A DNA stretch of 64,000 nt, taken from positions 124,001-188,000 of the forward strand of contig CAJXNC010000001.1 of assembly GCA_913056125.1 (NCBI GenBank), read 5' to 3'. The notes under the pieces are model-generated. The model made no database searches. It had not been told where the DNA came from and saw nothing but the letters and a program-made list of their open reading frames with translations. Below are positions 51,273 to 60,046 of this stretch, one piece after another. This DNA is from an uncultured Altererythrobacter sp. (GTDB lineage: Bacteria > Pseudomonadota > Alphaproteobacteria > Sphingomonadales > Sphingomonadaceae). Numbering within the stretch: position 1 is the stretch's first letter; the number at the start of each line of letters is the position of its first letter. The translations under genes and the position numbers were made by a program.

Positions 51273-54200
51273 ATGCGCCGTCACCTGCTTGCTTCTACCG
51301 CCCTTCTAGCCCTTGCCTCGCAAGCGCATGCCGAAGAGATCGATACGGAGGTGCAGGGTCCTGTCCGGACCTCCACTATCGACGATGGCGCACCCGATGC
51401 CATTGTCATCACCGAAGACGGATCGGTCGTTGCCGCTTCAGGCACCGCCGTCATCATGGACAGCAACCACGCTGTGTCCAATGACGGCGATATCGACGTC
51501 TCGGGCGGGAACGGGTCGATCGGCATATTGGCAGAGGCAGGTCCGTCCGGCGCCATCACCAACACGGGCAGTATTACCGTCGATGAGAGCTACACGCCAA
51601 CGGATGCGGACAATGACGGCGATCTGGACGGGCCTTTCGCGCAAGGTTCCAACCGCTTCGGCATCCGCACTGATGGCGTGCATACAGGCGCCCTCTCGCA
51701 AGCGGGCTCGATCACCGTGCAGGGCAATGACTCCGCCGGCATCTGGCTTGGCGGTCTGCAGAGCGGCGATGTCGTCCATGATGGCATAACAAAGATCACG
51801 GGCGATAACAGCGTCGGCGTCAGGCTCGAAGATGTGACCGGCAATGTCAGGCTGGCAGGAACCGTCTCTGCTGCTGGCGAGAATTCGGTCGCGGCGCTGT
51901 TCGCTGGGGACATTGAGGGCGCCATAGTGGTGCAGGGCAATGTTAGCGCGACCGGCTATCGCTTCACCACCGCTCCGTCGGATGCTTCCGGTCTCGATGA
52001 CGACGATTTGCTGCAAGGCGGCCCGGCGCTTGTCTTCGAAGGCGATGTGAGTGGCGGGATCGTCCTCGCCCGCGCGCCCAGCGGAAGCGATCCTGACGAC
52101 GATGACGAAGACAATGACGGCATTCCCGATGCCGAGGAAGGCAATGCCAAGGTCACCAGCTATGGCGCCGCTCCGGCAATGCTGATCGGTTCGGCCGGCA
52201 ACGACGTTGCGATTGGTCCGGTTGGCGGCGTGAACACAGCTTACGGATTGCAAATCCAGGGCGAAGTTAGGGGTGACGGCGTCTATGCGGGTGTCGATGG
52301 CAATGGTTTGCAGATTGGCGGACTGGGAAGCGATGTGTCGATTGCCAATGGCATCTTCCTGTCCGGGACCGTTGCTGCCAGTTCGCTGGATTCCAGCGCC
52401 ACCGCACTGATGCTGGGTGACGGAGCTGCCACTTCGGTACTGCGCGTGTCGGGCCTGGTCGAAGCAAAGGGCGGCAATGCTGCCGATGCCATGACTACAG
52501 CCATCCTTATTGCGGAGGGCGCAAGCCTATCCACGATCCATAATAGTGGCACAATCAGTGCCGAGGCTGCGGGCGATGACGGCAATGCCATTGCCGTTCG
52601 CGATCTCAGCGGAACGCTCAACCTGATTGAAAACAGCGGCAGCATCCTGGCTTCGGGGGCGGAAGAAGGCTCGGGCCGCAACATCGCGATCGACCTTTCT
52701 GCCAATACGAGTGGCGTCATCATCCGCCAGACCCCCGCTTCCGGCACGGGCCCAAGCATTGTCGGCGATGTCTATCTGGGATCGGGCGACGACGAGTTCG
52801 ACGTCGGGGACGGCCTGTTTGCCGGTAATGCCTTTCTCGGCGAAGGCGACAACTGGCTCAAGGTCTCCGGCGACGCTCGCCGTGTCGGCGATACCGAATT
52901 CGGTAGCGGTGACGATGTGGTAACCCTGCGCGGGACTTCGCGCTACGAGGGCAATATTGACTTCGGGGGAGGCAATGACGTGCTGACCTTGGCGCAGACG
53001 GCCAGTTTCGTTGGGGGGCTTGCCAACGCAGGTGGACTGGCGATCGACATCTACGGCGGATTGCTCGACCTGTCCGGAGCGGCCACGATCGCATCCCTCA
53101 ATGTTAGCGATGAAGGGGTTCTGGTCGCAACGCTCGACAAGGATGCAAGCGAGGGCACTCTGTTCGACATAACGGGCACCGCCGCTTTTGAGGATGGTGC
53201 CCGACTGGCCGTCAGGCTCGGCGATATCGATGACGCAGAAGGTCGTTACACTGTTTTGCAGGCCGGAACGCTCGACTTGGAAGGTGAAATCGACCTTGTC
53301 GATGATCTAATTCCCTTCCTTTTCAGGGCTAGCCTTGCAGACGATGCCGCGCAGAACACGCTCGCTGTCGATATCGACAGGCGCACGGCGGAAGAGCTGG
53401 GCCTGAACACGTCTCAAGCGACGGCCTATGACGCGATCTTTGCTGCACTGGGCAATGATGAAGATATCGAGACGGCCTTCCTGGGTATCAGCGACGGCGA
53501 CCAGTTCCGCGGCGTCGTGGGCCAATTGCTGCCCGATCACGCTGGCGGGACCTTCGAGGGTGTCAGTCTTGGCTTGCGCACATTGGCGCGGCAGGTGACC
53601 GATCCGACCAGCCCGGTCTACTCCTTCGGCGGGGTCGACGTCCTTCTGGGTGCAGCCGCTTGGTCAAGCGACAAGGATATCGGTTCGACTGCCCGCTACG
53701 ACCTTGCTGGCCTTGGATTCACCGCCGCAGCCGAGATCGACAACAAGCTCGGTTCTTTTGGTGCCTCTGTGTCGTGGCTCTACAATGATCTCGACCAGGG
53801 CAGCGACCAGAATGTCGTGGAATCCGACACTTACGAGTTTGCGCTCTATTGGCGCGGCGAGTGGGACGGACTGTCTGCCTTTGGCCGTGGCTCCTACGGT
53901 TTCAGCGACTTCGATGGACGGCGCACCCTTCAAGGCACCAATGATGGCGAAGCCTTCGAGCGCAATGCAGTCGCCGACTGGGGCGGTTCGGTCATCACGG
54001 GCAGTGCGGGCGTGGCTTATGAAAGCGGGGGTCGGCATCTGTTTGTGCGACCGAGCGTGGTGATCGACTATGTCCGCCTCAACGAGGATGGCCACACCTC
54101 CGACGGTGGTGGGGCCAGTGTCGACCTCCGGGTCGAAGAGCGCCGCAGTGACGAGCTGACCCTAAATGGTGGTATGACGGTCGGCATCGACTTCATGGGC

Positions 54201-54470
54201 AATGGCTACAGTGATCGCTATTGGTTCCGCATCGAGAGCGAAGGTGGCTGGCGAGAAGTTGTCGGCGGAGAATTGGGCGCGACCACAGCACATTTCTTCG
54301 ACGGAGAGAGCTTCACCCTGTCGCCCGAGCAGGACGGGTCCGGTTGGTATGGCCGCCTGCGTGCAATCGGTGGTGGCGATCTTTTCGAAATGGGTGGCGA
54401 GATCGGTGCCGAGGAGCGCCACGGCAATACCGCGCTCTCGCTGCGAGGTACTGTGCGCATGGGGTTTTGA
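51273..54470 (+). CDS. Autotransporter (type V secretion) with glycine/asparagine-rich beta-helix passenger
   Basis: 1065 residues from ATG 51273 (GGGAGC 8 bp upstream). A signal peptide (MRRHLLASTALLALASQAHA) is followed by a long passenger with repeated Asn-Gly/Ser-Ile turns (NDGDIDVSGGNGSIGI; TNTGSITV; HNSGTISAEAAG), typical of a parallel beta-helix. An insertion with a calcium-binding type-3 style acidic repeat (DPDDDDEDNDGIPDAEEG, about residue 270) is present. The C-terminal autotransporter barrel (about 780-1065) ends in VRMGF. No protease or lipase triad is recognised, so it is probably an adhesin or surface-layer-like protein. Its place after sigma, FecR and the STN receptor suggests it is an output of that signalling system. 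Confidence 0.87.
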   Translation: MRRHLLASTALLALASQAHAEEIDTEVQGPVRTSTIDDGAPDAIVITEDGSVVAASGTAVIMDSNHAVSNDGDIDVSGGNGSIGILAEAGPSGAITNTGSITVDESYTPTDADNDGDLDGPFAQGSNRFGIRTDGVHTGALSQAGSITVQGNDSAGIWLGGLQSGDVVHDGITKITGDNSVGVRLEDVTGNVRLAGTVSAAGENSVAALFAGDIEGAIVVQGNVSATGYRFTTAPSDASGLDDDDLLQGGPALVFEGDVSGGIVLARAPSGSDPDDDDEDNDGIPDAEEGNAKVTSYGAAPAMLIGSAGNDVAIGPVGGVNTAYGLQIQGEVRGDGVYAGVDGNGLQIGGLGSDVSIANGIFLSGTVAASSLDSSATALMLGDGAATSVLRVSGLVEAKGGNAADAMTTAILIAEGASLSTIHNSGTISAEAAGDDGNAIAVRDLSGTLNLIENSGSILASGAEEGSGRNIAIDLSANTSGVIIRQTPASGTGPSIVGDVYLGSGDDEFDVGDGLFAGNAFLGEGDNWLKVSGDARRVGDTEFGSGDDVVTLRGTSRYEGNIDFGGGNDVLTLAQTASFVGGLANAGGLAIDIYGGLLDLSGAATIASLNVSDEGVLVATLDKDASEGTLFDITGTAAFEDGARLAVRLGDIDDAEGRYTVLQAGTLDLEGEIDLVDDLIPFLFRASLADDAAQNTLAVDIDRRTAEELGLNTSQATAYDAIFAALGNDEDIETAFLGISDGDQFRGVVGQLLPDHAGGTFEGVSLGLRTLARQVTDPTSPVYSFGGVDVLLGAAAWSSDKDIGSTARYDLAGLGFTAAAEIDNKLGSFGASVSWLYNDLDQGSDQNVVESDTYEFALYWRGEWDGLSAFGRGSYGFSDFDGRRTLQGTNDGEAFERNAVADWGGSVITGSAGVAYESGGRHLFVRPSVVIDYVRLNEDGHTSDGGGASVDLRVEERRSDELTLNGGMTVGIDFMGNGYSDRYWFRIESEGGWREVVGGELGATTAHFFDGESFTLSPEQDGSGWYGRLRAIGGGDLFEMGGEIGAEERHGNTALSLRGTVRMGF

Positions 54471-54486
54471 AACTCTCGAAGGTCGG

Positions 54487-54959
54487 GGCTTCCCCCGGCC
54501 ATTCTCGGCGCACAGTTGTTTGACGGGGGTGTCGGTGACAGAAGATCTTCGTTCGAGCGTGGTTTTGACATTTGCCACGAGACCGTACGGTTGTGGTGGT
54601 GCCGCGATGAGCCTTTGTTCGCTGCTGATATCGGCAGGCAACGATTGAACCGAATGCGTAGCGTTCGCCACTGGCGCTAACACGCAGATGATTCAACAAT
54701 CGAGCTCAGAATTCACAGCTTAAGTTCCGACGAAGGGAACGTGTGACGCTCAGACTTCGACGAATGAAGTCGATACTGACGTTCACGCCAACGACCACAA
54801 CCACTTCAACTCAGATCGCCACCCCACCGACCGCCAGACTTACAAGGACAATCGCTCCGCTTCATTGGTCGAGTTGGTAAACCTCTTGGCCTGATCGATT
54901 GCTTGGGTAAGGGCAGATCCTGCCAATTGGAGAGGAGTTAGGGTTTGGCTGACAGCACC
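54487..54959 (+). mobile_element. IS6-like element with gutted transposase gene (copy C)
   Basis: This 553-bp gap has no intact gene. In shifting frames it encodes transposase pieces: near 54540 ERGFDICHETVRLWW, then PLFAADIGRQRLNRMRS and HWR stop; near 54775 DVHANDHNHFNSDRHPTDRQ and TYKDNRSASLVELVNLLA ending in TGA at about 54892-54894. The order matches the N- and C-terminal parts of an IS6-type transposase with the catalytic middle deleted. The non-coding tail ends at TGACAGCACC (54950-54959), the same right terminus as A and B. A GC hairpin at 54481-54500 may terminate the autotransporter transcript. Confidence 0.78.
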
Positions 54960-55023
54960 GCCATCTAGCTTGTGAGTCTATTGCCAGGTGCACGGGCAGA
55001 GTCTTTGCGATCAGATTAGATTC

Positions 55024-56343
55024 TCAACCTTGCCCTTGTGCCTCGGCGTGTTCATCCAGCCATTGCAGGACTTTTCTGTCCTCGAAACGCCTCACTGCAT
55101 GCTGCACGACCTTGTCGAGCGCTTCTTCCGAAAAGAATCCGCCGGGGATCAGACACCGTTCGACCAAAACCCGCTGAAATGCGGAGAATGTCTCGGCATC
55201 GGGGCGAGCCGGGTTGCACCAGAATGCGTCTAGGCCATCCTGGTGTGTCACGTCCTCGATATCGTAGACGGCCTGGCCGAGGACGACGACGGGAACGCCT
55301 GAAGCAAGCGCCAGGGTTCCGCTTGTGCTGTTAATGGTGACCATGCCCTTCGCACGGGCAGCCACCGGAACGATATCGCCCCATCCCAGGTAGTCAACGC
55401 GATCCTCCACGCCGAATCTTGCCGCAATTTCATGGCTTTGCCGCCGCCAGTTGCACACCCCATTGTCGAGCGGGTGCTCCTTGATCACCAAGCGCGTATG
55501 GGCGGGAGCATGTCGGGCGAAGGAGCCGATGACCGTTTCCAGCGCTTCATCCATGGATTCGAAATCGGAATGGAGTCTGATTTGCGCATCGGAAGGGAGT
55601 TGCAAGGGGAACAGGAAATATTCCGCTTCGGTTCGCTCGAGATGCTCGATCAGAGCCGTGGCCCGTGTGCGCTTTCCCCTTCCGCGCAACAGCTTTCGCG
55701 CCCAGCCATAGCCTTCGACCAGCGGGTGCCACGGGCGGTGATTATGCCAATGTGGATAATACCAGCGAGACAAGATGTCGGCCACGTTATAGGCGAGTCC
55801 CTCCGCGGCCCTGCGCCGGAAAGATGACGGAACTTGCTTGTGGGGGGACCTGGCGGGGAGGCTTGCCGCAGTCTTGCGATAGAAATTCGCATCGCTCGGG
55901 AGTGTGGAATGGCCGTTTACCCCACCGAGCTCAAGCGTAACCCAATCGGGCCTGATATAGCCTTCCTCGAAAACATGGACCGGTAATCCCGCCTCCCGGC
56001 AGATCTGCGTTGCGGCGAGGTGGTAGGATCGGCAATCGCCAAAAAGAACGACGTCGGTGATGCCCTTCTCGCGGATGATATCGCGCAATACCGAAGGCCA
56101 TTCATCGAGCGATCCGCGATAGTCGATTCCTCCGGGAAGTCTCCAGAACAGCCGGTCCCCACCGTTGAAGTTGACCTTGTAAACCCGATGGCCCGAACGA
56201 ATCAGTTCCTGCCCAAGGCGACGGAACAGGCGGCCCATCAGTCCTTGCAGCAACAGGACCACTCGTTGTGGCGAAGCGCGGCTCGATTCCTGTTCCAAAT
56301 TCGGGGAAGTCACGGCAGAATTCTGGTTCAGTCCCAATGGCAC
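55024..56343 (-). CDS. kpsS: Capsular polysaccharide beta-Kdo transferase KpsS
   Basis: 439 residues with a GTG start. Family features include RVVLLLQGLMGRLFRRLGQE, VLFGDCRSYHLAA, VFEEGYIRPDWVTLE near the N-terminal third, and LVIKEHPLDNG plus INSTSGTLALASGVPVVVLG in the C-terminal CMP-Kdo-binding half. KpsS adds the first Kdo to the lipid anchor of group-2-type capsules. It is transcribed away from the sulfatase-like gene and is separated from kpsC by four genes, although the two normally act together. Confidence 0.88.
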   Translation of the reverse strand: MPLGLNQNSAVTSPNLEQESSRASPQRVVLLLQGLMGRLFRRLGQELIRSGHRVYKVNFNGGDRLFWRLPGGIDYRGSLDEWPSVLRDIIREKGITDVVLFGDCRSYHLAATQICREAGLPVHVFEEGYIRPDWVTLELGGVNGHSTLPSDANFYRKTAASLPARSPHKQVPSSFRRRAAEGLAYNVADILSRWYYPHWHNHRPWHPLVEGYGWARKLLRGRGKRTRATALIEHLERTEAEYFLFPLQLPSDAQIRLHSDFESMDEALETVIGSFARHAPAHTRLVIKEHPLDNGVCNWRRQSHEIAARFGVEDRVDYLGWGDIVPVAARAKGMVTINSTSGTLALASGVPVVVLGQAVYDIEDVTHQDGLDAFWCNPARPDAETFSAFQRVLVERCLIPGGFFSEEALDKVVQHAVRRFEDRKVLQWLDEHAEAQGQG

Positions 56344-56549
56344 GAAATTTCCATTAGAGCCGGTTGTTTCGCATAAAGGTCAGTCATTTGAGCCTTTAGT
56401 TAGTCGCCTCCCGACGCTAAGCCAAGAACAGGATCGAGGCTTATCCTAAGATTCGGGGATTTGCTTCAATGCCAACGATACGTGAGTTGGTGCCACTGCC
56501 CTAGCGACTTACCCCATCGAAGCATCTGAAGATAGTTAGCGAACCTTAC

Positions 56550-58061
56550 GTGCTCCAATTCCTCCTGCCGGCTCTCCTGACCGTCCTGGGATCGCTCGCG
56601 ATCGATGCGCTGGTCCGGCCATGGCTTGGCAGACTTCCCGTACCCGGACGAAGCGTGGCAGGCGCCTGCCTGGGGGCACTGATATCCCTTGCTGGCTTCG
56701 GCTTCTTTCTGGCAGTTAGTGGAAACCCGCATGCCTCGGCAGTTGGCGTCTTGCTCATTCATGTGGTCACCGCAATCGCCTCCAATGCAAAGCGCGCGGT
56801 TTTGGGCGAGCCCTTGGTGTTCTCTGATTTCGCCCTTGTCGGAGCCGTCTTCCAGCATCCGCAATTCTACCTGAGCGCACTCAAGATGTGGCAGATGCTG
56901 GTTGCTCTCGTGGCCCTAATTGCTCTTGCGGTCGCCATATCGCAGTTCTTCGTCATCGATATGCGTCCCCATCTGGTCGGTGTCGCGATCTTGCTGTCCG
57001 TCCTTGCACTCCTGTGGATCGGACTGAGAGTGAGACCGTTTCGTGACCTGGCTCAGGTGCCGGCATTGGCTGAGGATGTGAGGCAGCTCGGTCTCATGCC
57101 GACTCTCCTGCTCTACTGGCATCGCTGGCGAGAGAGTGTCGATCCACCCGCTCATCGCGGCTTGCCTGTCAAAGACAGTCTGGAAGGGGTCGAGGAAGAG
57201 ACGCCCAGTCTCATCGTTGTGGTGCAATGCGAGTCCTTTGCCGACCCCGTTGAATTGTTCGGAGACAGGGACTTTTCCTTGCCCGGGCTGGAGGCCGCGC
57301 GCCGCCGCGCCTGGCAGTCAGGCAAATTGCTGGTCAATGGGTTCGGCGCTTACACGATGCGAACAGAGTACGGGGTAATGTTTGGTCGCAGCGAAGATGA
57401 ACTCGGCTTTCGCTGTTTCGATCCGTTCCTCACGGCAATTGGCGAAGCTTCCTTCGCCCTGCCGCGGCAATTGGGGCTGGAGCGATGGAAGAGCATATTT
57501 GTCCATCCTCATGATTTGCGGTTCTACCGCCGCGACAAGGTTCTGCCCTCGGCCGGATTCGTGGAACTCGTTGGGGCGGACAGATTTCCCAATCCGGAAG
57601 GCGGTGGCGGAAGATATGTGCGCGACGAGGTGGTGGGGGAAAAGATTCTCAGCCTTGCAAGGGAAAGCAAGGACCCTGCACTTATCTATGCGGTAACCAT
57701 GGAAAATCACGGGCCCTGGAATACTGGCCTGAAAGGAGGGGCGAAGCGTGCCATTGCGGAGTATAATCGCCTAGTCCGTGCAGGGGACGATATGCTCGCG
57801 CGCTTGTGTTCCGGCGTGGCTGACTTGGGCAAGCCTTCTATGCTGGTTTTCTTCGGCGACCATCGTCCCAGCATCCCTGATGTCTGCCTGCCGGGGGAGA
57901 TACGCCATACTCCTTATGTAATCCTGAAATTCGACGGTAATGGCAGCCAATTGACCAAGCCAAGGTCCGTAAAGGACCTGACTCCAGCCCAGTTGCACCA
58001 TGCGATACTTTCTGCAGCCAAATGCCCGAGTGCCGGTTTGGGCGAAGCCGAGGTGGACTGA
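56550..58061 (+). CDS. LTA-synthase-like sulfatase-fold membrane transferase
   Basis: 503 residues, GTG start. There are five N-terminal membrane helices (about 1-160), then a sulfatase/alkaline-phosphatase-like periplasmic domain with VVVQCESFADPVELFG, the probable nucleophile Thr in FGAYTMRTEYGVMFG, FVHPHDLRFYRRDK, VTMENHGPW and FFGDHRPSIPD. The family transfers phosphoglycerol or phosphoethanolamine-like groups to surface glycans. In this capsule locus decoration of the polysaccharide is likely. The exact donor is unknown. Confidence 0.8.
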   Translation: MLQFLLPALLTVLGSLAIDALVRPWLGRLPVPGRSVAGACLGALISLAGFGFFLAVSGNPHASAVGVLLIHVVTAIASNAKRAVLGEPLVFSDFALVGAVFQHPQFYLSALKMWQMLVALVALIALAVAISQFFVIDMRPHLVGVAILLSVLALLWIGLRVRPFRDLAQVPALAEDVRQLGLMPTLLLYWHRWRESVDPPAHRGLPVKDSLEGVEEETPSLIVVVQCESFADPVELFGDRDFSLPGLEAARRRAWQSGKLLVNGFGAYTMRTEYGVMFGRSEDELGFRCFDPFLTAIGEASFALPRQLGLERWKSIFVHPHDLRFYRRDKVLPSAGFVELVGADRFPNPEGGGGRYVRDEVVGEKILSLARESKDPALIYAVTMENHGPWNTGLKGGAKRAIAEYNRLVRAGDDMLARLCSGVADLGKPSMLVFFGDHRPSIPDVCLPGEIRHTPYVILKFDGNGSQLTKPRSVKDLTPAQLHHAILSAAKCPSAGLGEAEVD

Positions 58062-58099
58062 ATGCCTCGGCATTATTCATCTTGCGTAAACGGCAATAA

Positions 58100-58798
58100 A
58101 TGCAGGAAAATCACAGTTCCGGAAAAAGAGTTTCGAAGGCGTGGTGCGTCTTGACAGACGAACCCCAGCAGCGCCAATTCAAGCCAATGACTGAATCCCA
58201 AGATCCAGAAGGCCGCATCAGGCTTTTTCAAAATGCATGGCTCGAGAAACTGACCGTAATTTCCATCAAGGGATTTGCGGTTACTTGGGTTGTGTTCCTG
58301 TTTGCGATGATTGCAAACTTCTGGGGTACTGTATCAATTCCATTCGCGCTCTCCTGCATATTCGCAGGAATAATCTGCTGGAGCTTGTTCGAATATTCTA
58401 TTCATCGCTTCCTGTTTCACTCGAAGCTTAGCGGAGCCAAGTTCAAGGAACTGGCTTTTGTGTTGCACGGCAACCACCATGCTCAGCCGGATGATCCACT
58501 GCGAAACATGATGCCCCCCATAGTGACCGTGCCGGTCGCACTGGCTATCTGGGGCGGTCTTTACGCCTTGTTTCAGGAAGCCGGCTCCGGCGTCGCCCTC
58601 GGAATCATACTTGGGTATATCAGCTATGATCTGGTGCATTATGCATGCCATCAGTGGTCGATGCGTGGCAGGCTAGGCACTATTCTGAAGCAGCATCATA
58701 TGCGCCACCACCATATCAATGCCGACAGCAATTATGCCATCACCGGCGTATTTTGGGATCGACTGTTCGGGACCAAGCTGAATTCGCTCAAGCGATAG
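58100..58798 (+). CDS. Fatty acid hydroxylase/sterol desaturase superfamily protein
   Basis: 232 residues with four membrane helices and the histidine clusters of the di-iron hydroxylase family: HRFLFH (about 103), HGNHHAQP (about 128), HYACH (about 180) and QHHMRHHH (about 197). The layout is that of FA2H/Scs7-type fatty acyl 2-hydroxylases, which in sphingomonads could act on sphingolipid or lipid A acyl chains. The start may be ATG 58100 or the in-frame ATG at 58187, which begins closer to the conserved part. Confidence 0.82.
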   Translation: MQENHSSGKRVSKAWCVLTDEPQQRQFKPMTESQDPEGRIRLFQNAWLEKLTVISIKGFAVTWVVFLFAMIANFWGTVSIPFALSCIFAGIICWSLFEYSIHRFLFHSKLSGAKFKELAFVLHGNHHAQPDDPLRNMMPPIVTVPVALAIWGGLYALFQEAGSGVALGIILGYISYDLVHYACHQWSMRGRLGTILKQHHMRHHHINADSNYAITGVFWDRLFGTKLNSLKR

Positions 58799-58846
58799 GG
58801 TTTGCTGAGCAAAGCTGAAACCAAGTCCTTTGGCAGGAATAGGTGT

Positions 58847-60046
58847 CTACCGGCGGCCAAGATCCTGGATAATCTGGCAGGCTGAATCCAAATGATCGTG
58901 CCAGCTGGGCGCTCGCCAATCATGCAATCGTTCAAGCTGCGCCCTTCGCATTGGTCCTTCGCGGCAATAGTCCATTATTGCTCGTTTCCAGCCGGGCCCA
59001 TCGAGGGGATCGAGGAAATCGGGTGCCTCCCTGCCGACTTCGCGGTGCGCGTCAATGTCACTGGCAATCACCGGAGTTCCCACTGAAAGGGCTTCGGCCA
59101 CCGGCATTCCATAGCCCTCGGCGAAAGAAGGCATGAGCAGGGCCCGTGCATTGCGCAGGTACTCCCCCAATTTTTCGTCGGAGCAGCGATCGATCTCCAC
59201 GACATGCTTCTTCAGTGATGGACTGCGATCAAGCAGGTCCAGGACCTGCTCGTTTTCCCAACCCCTGCGACCAACAATCTGCAGGCGCGGCATGTCGTCC
59301 TCGGCAAGCTCGTCTGCCAGCTGTCGCCAGAGATGAAGCAACAGCAAATGATTCTTGCGTGGTTCGATAGTGCCAAGACAGAGGAATGTCGGTCGCCGAT
59401 CGCGTAAGTGGCCGAGCGATGCTTCGGCGATCGCTTCCGTACCCAGCAAATTGACATGGATCGGCGGCGCATCGCGCCCCTGATTGTCGAGCCACCGGCC
59501 AAGTGAAGCCGCAGTGGCTTGCGAATTGACGATGACGGCATCTGCCAGCTGGGCGACAGTCTCCATCCGTCTGCAGTGCAATTCCGCGCCACCGGGTCGC
59601 GCATATTCGGGGAATTCGATCGGGATAAGGTCGTGGACCATGCACAGGAAGCTGGCCTGTTCTCGTTTCAGAATCTTGTGAAGCAATTGGGTGCGAGTCA
59701 GGTGGTGGGGAGAAACCTGCACATAGACGCCGCCCGAACCTATTCCTGATTGAAGAGGCCTGAGAGCGGTCAACCAAGGTATCGCAGCCGTAATTGACGA
59801 TTTGTGGGGCGTATCGCTTCCTGCCAGCGCCCAACGTCGTTCGAGTTCGTCGAGATAGGCGAGGGCAGCTTGGCGCCGCAGCCTGCCATAGAGCCCCGTC
59901 GGATGAACTGCCGCGAACGAGAGCTCCTGTCCAAATCGTTGCAGGAGTCCGCGCGCATAGGCCATTTCTACCCGATCGACACCGGTCGGGGTCGGATGGC
60001 GGATACGCGAAATCAGTCGCGATAGATCGAGTATGACACCGTTCAT
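58847..60046 (-). CDS. Glycosyltransferase family 4
   Basis: 399 residues, two Rossmann domains of the GT-B fold. C-terminal signatures are FLCLGTIEPRKNHLLLLHLW, LQIVGRRGWENEQV and the E-x7-E motif in MPSFAEGYGMPVAEALSVG. The ATG at 60046 overlaps the stop of kpsC (TGATG), so the ORF extension to 60184 is rejected. It probably builds the capsule repeat or linker. The sugar specificity is unknown. Confidence 0.85.
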   Translation of the reverse strand: MNGVILDLSRLISRIRHPTPTGVDRVEMAYARGLLQRFGQELSFAAVHPTGLYGRLRRQAALAYLDELERRWALAGSDTPHKSSITAAIPWLTALRPLQSGIGSGGVYVQVSPHHLTRTQLLHKILKREQASFLCMVHDLIPIEFPEYARPGGAELHCRRMETVAQLADAVIVNSQATAASLGRWLDNQGRDAPPIHVNLLGTEAIAEASLGHLRDRRPTFLCLGTIEPRKNHLLLLHLWRQLADELAEDDMPRLQIVGRRGWENEQVLDLLDRSPSLKKHVVEIDRCSDEKLGEYLRNARALLMPSFAEGYGMPVAEALSVGTPVIASDIDAHREVGREAPDFLDPLDGPGWKRAIMDYCREGPMRRAQLERLHDWRAPSWHDHLDSACQIIQDLGRR

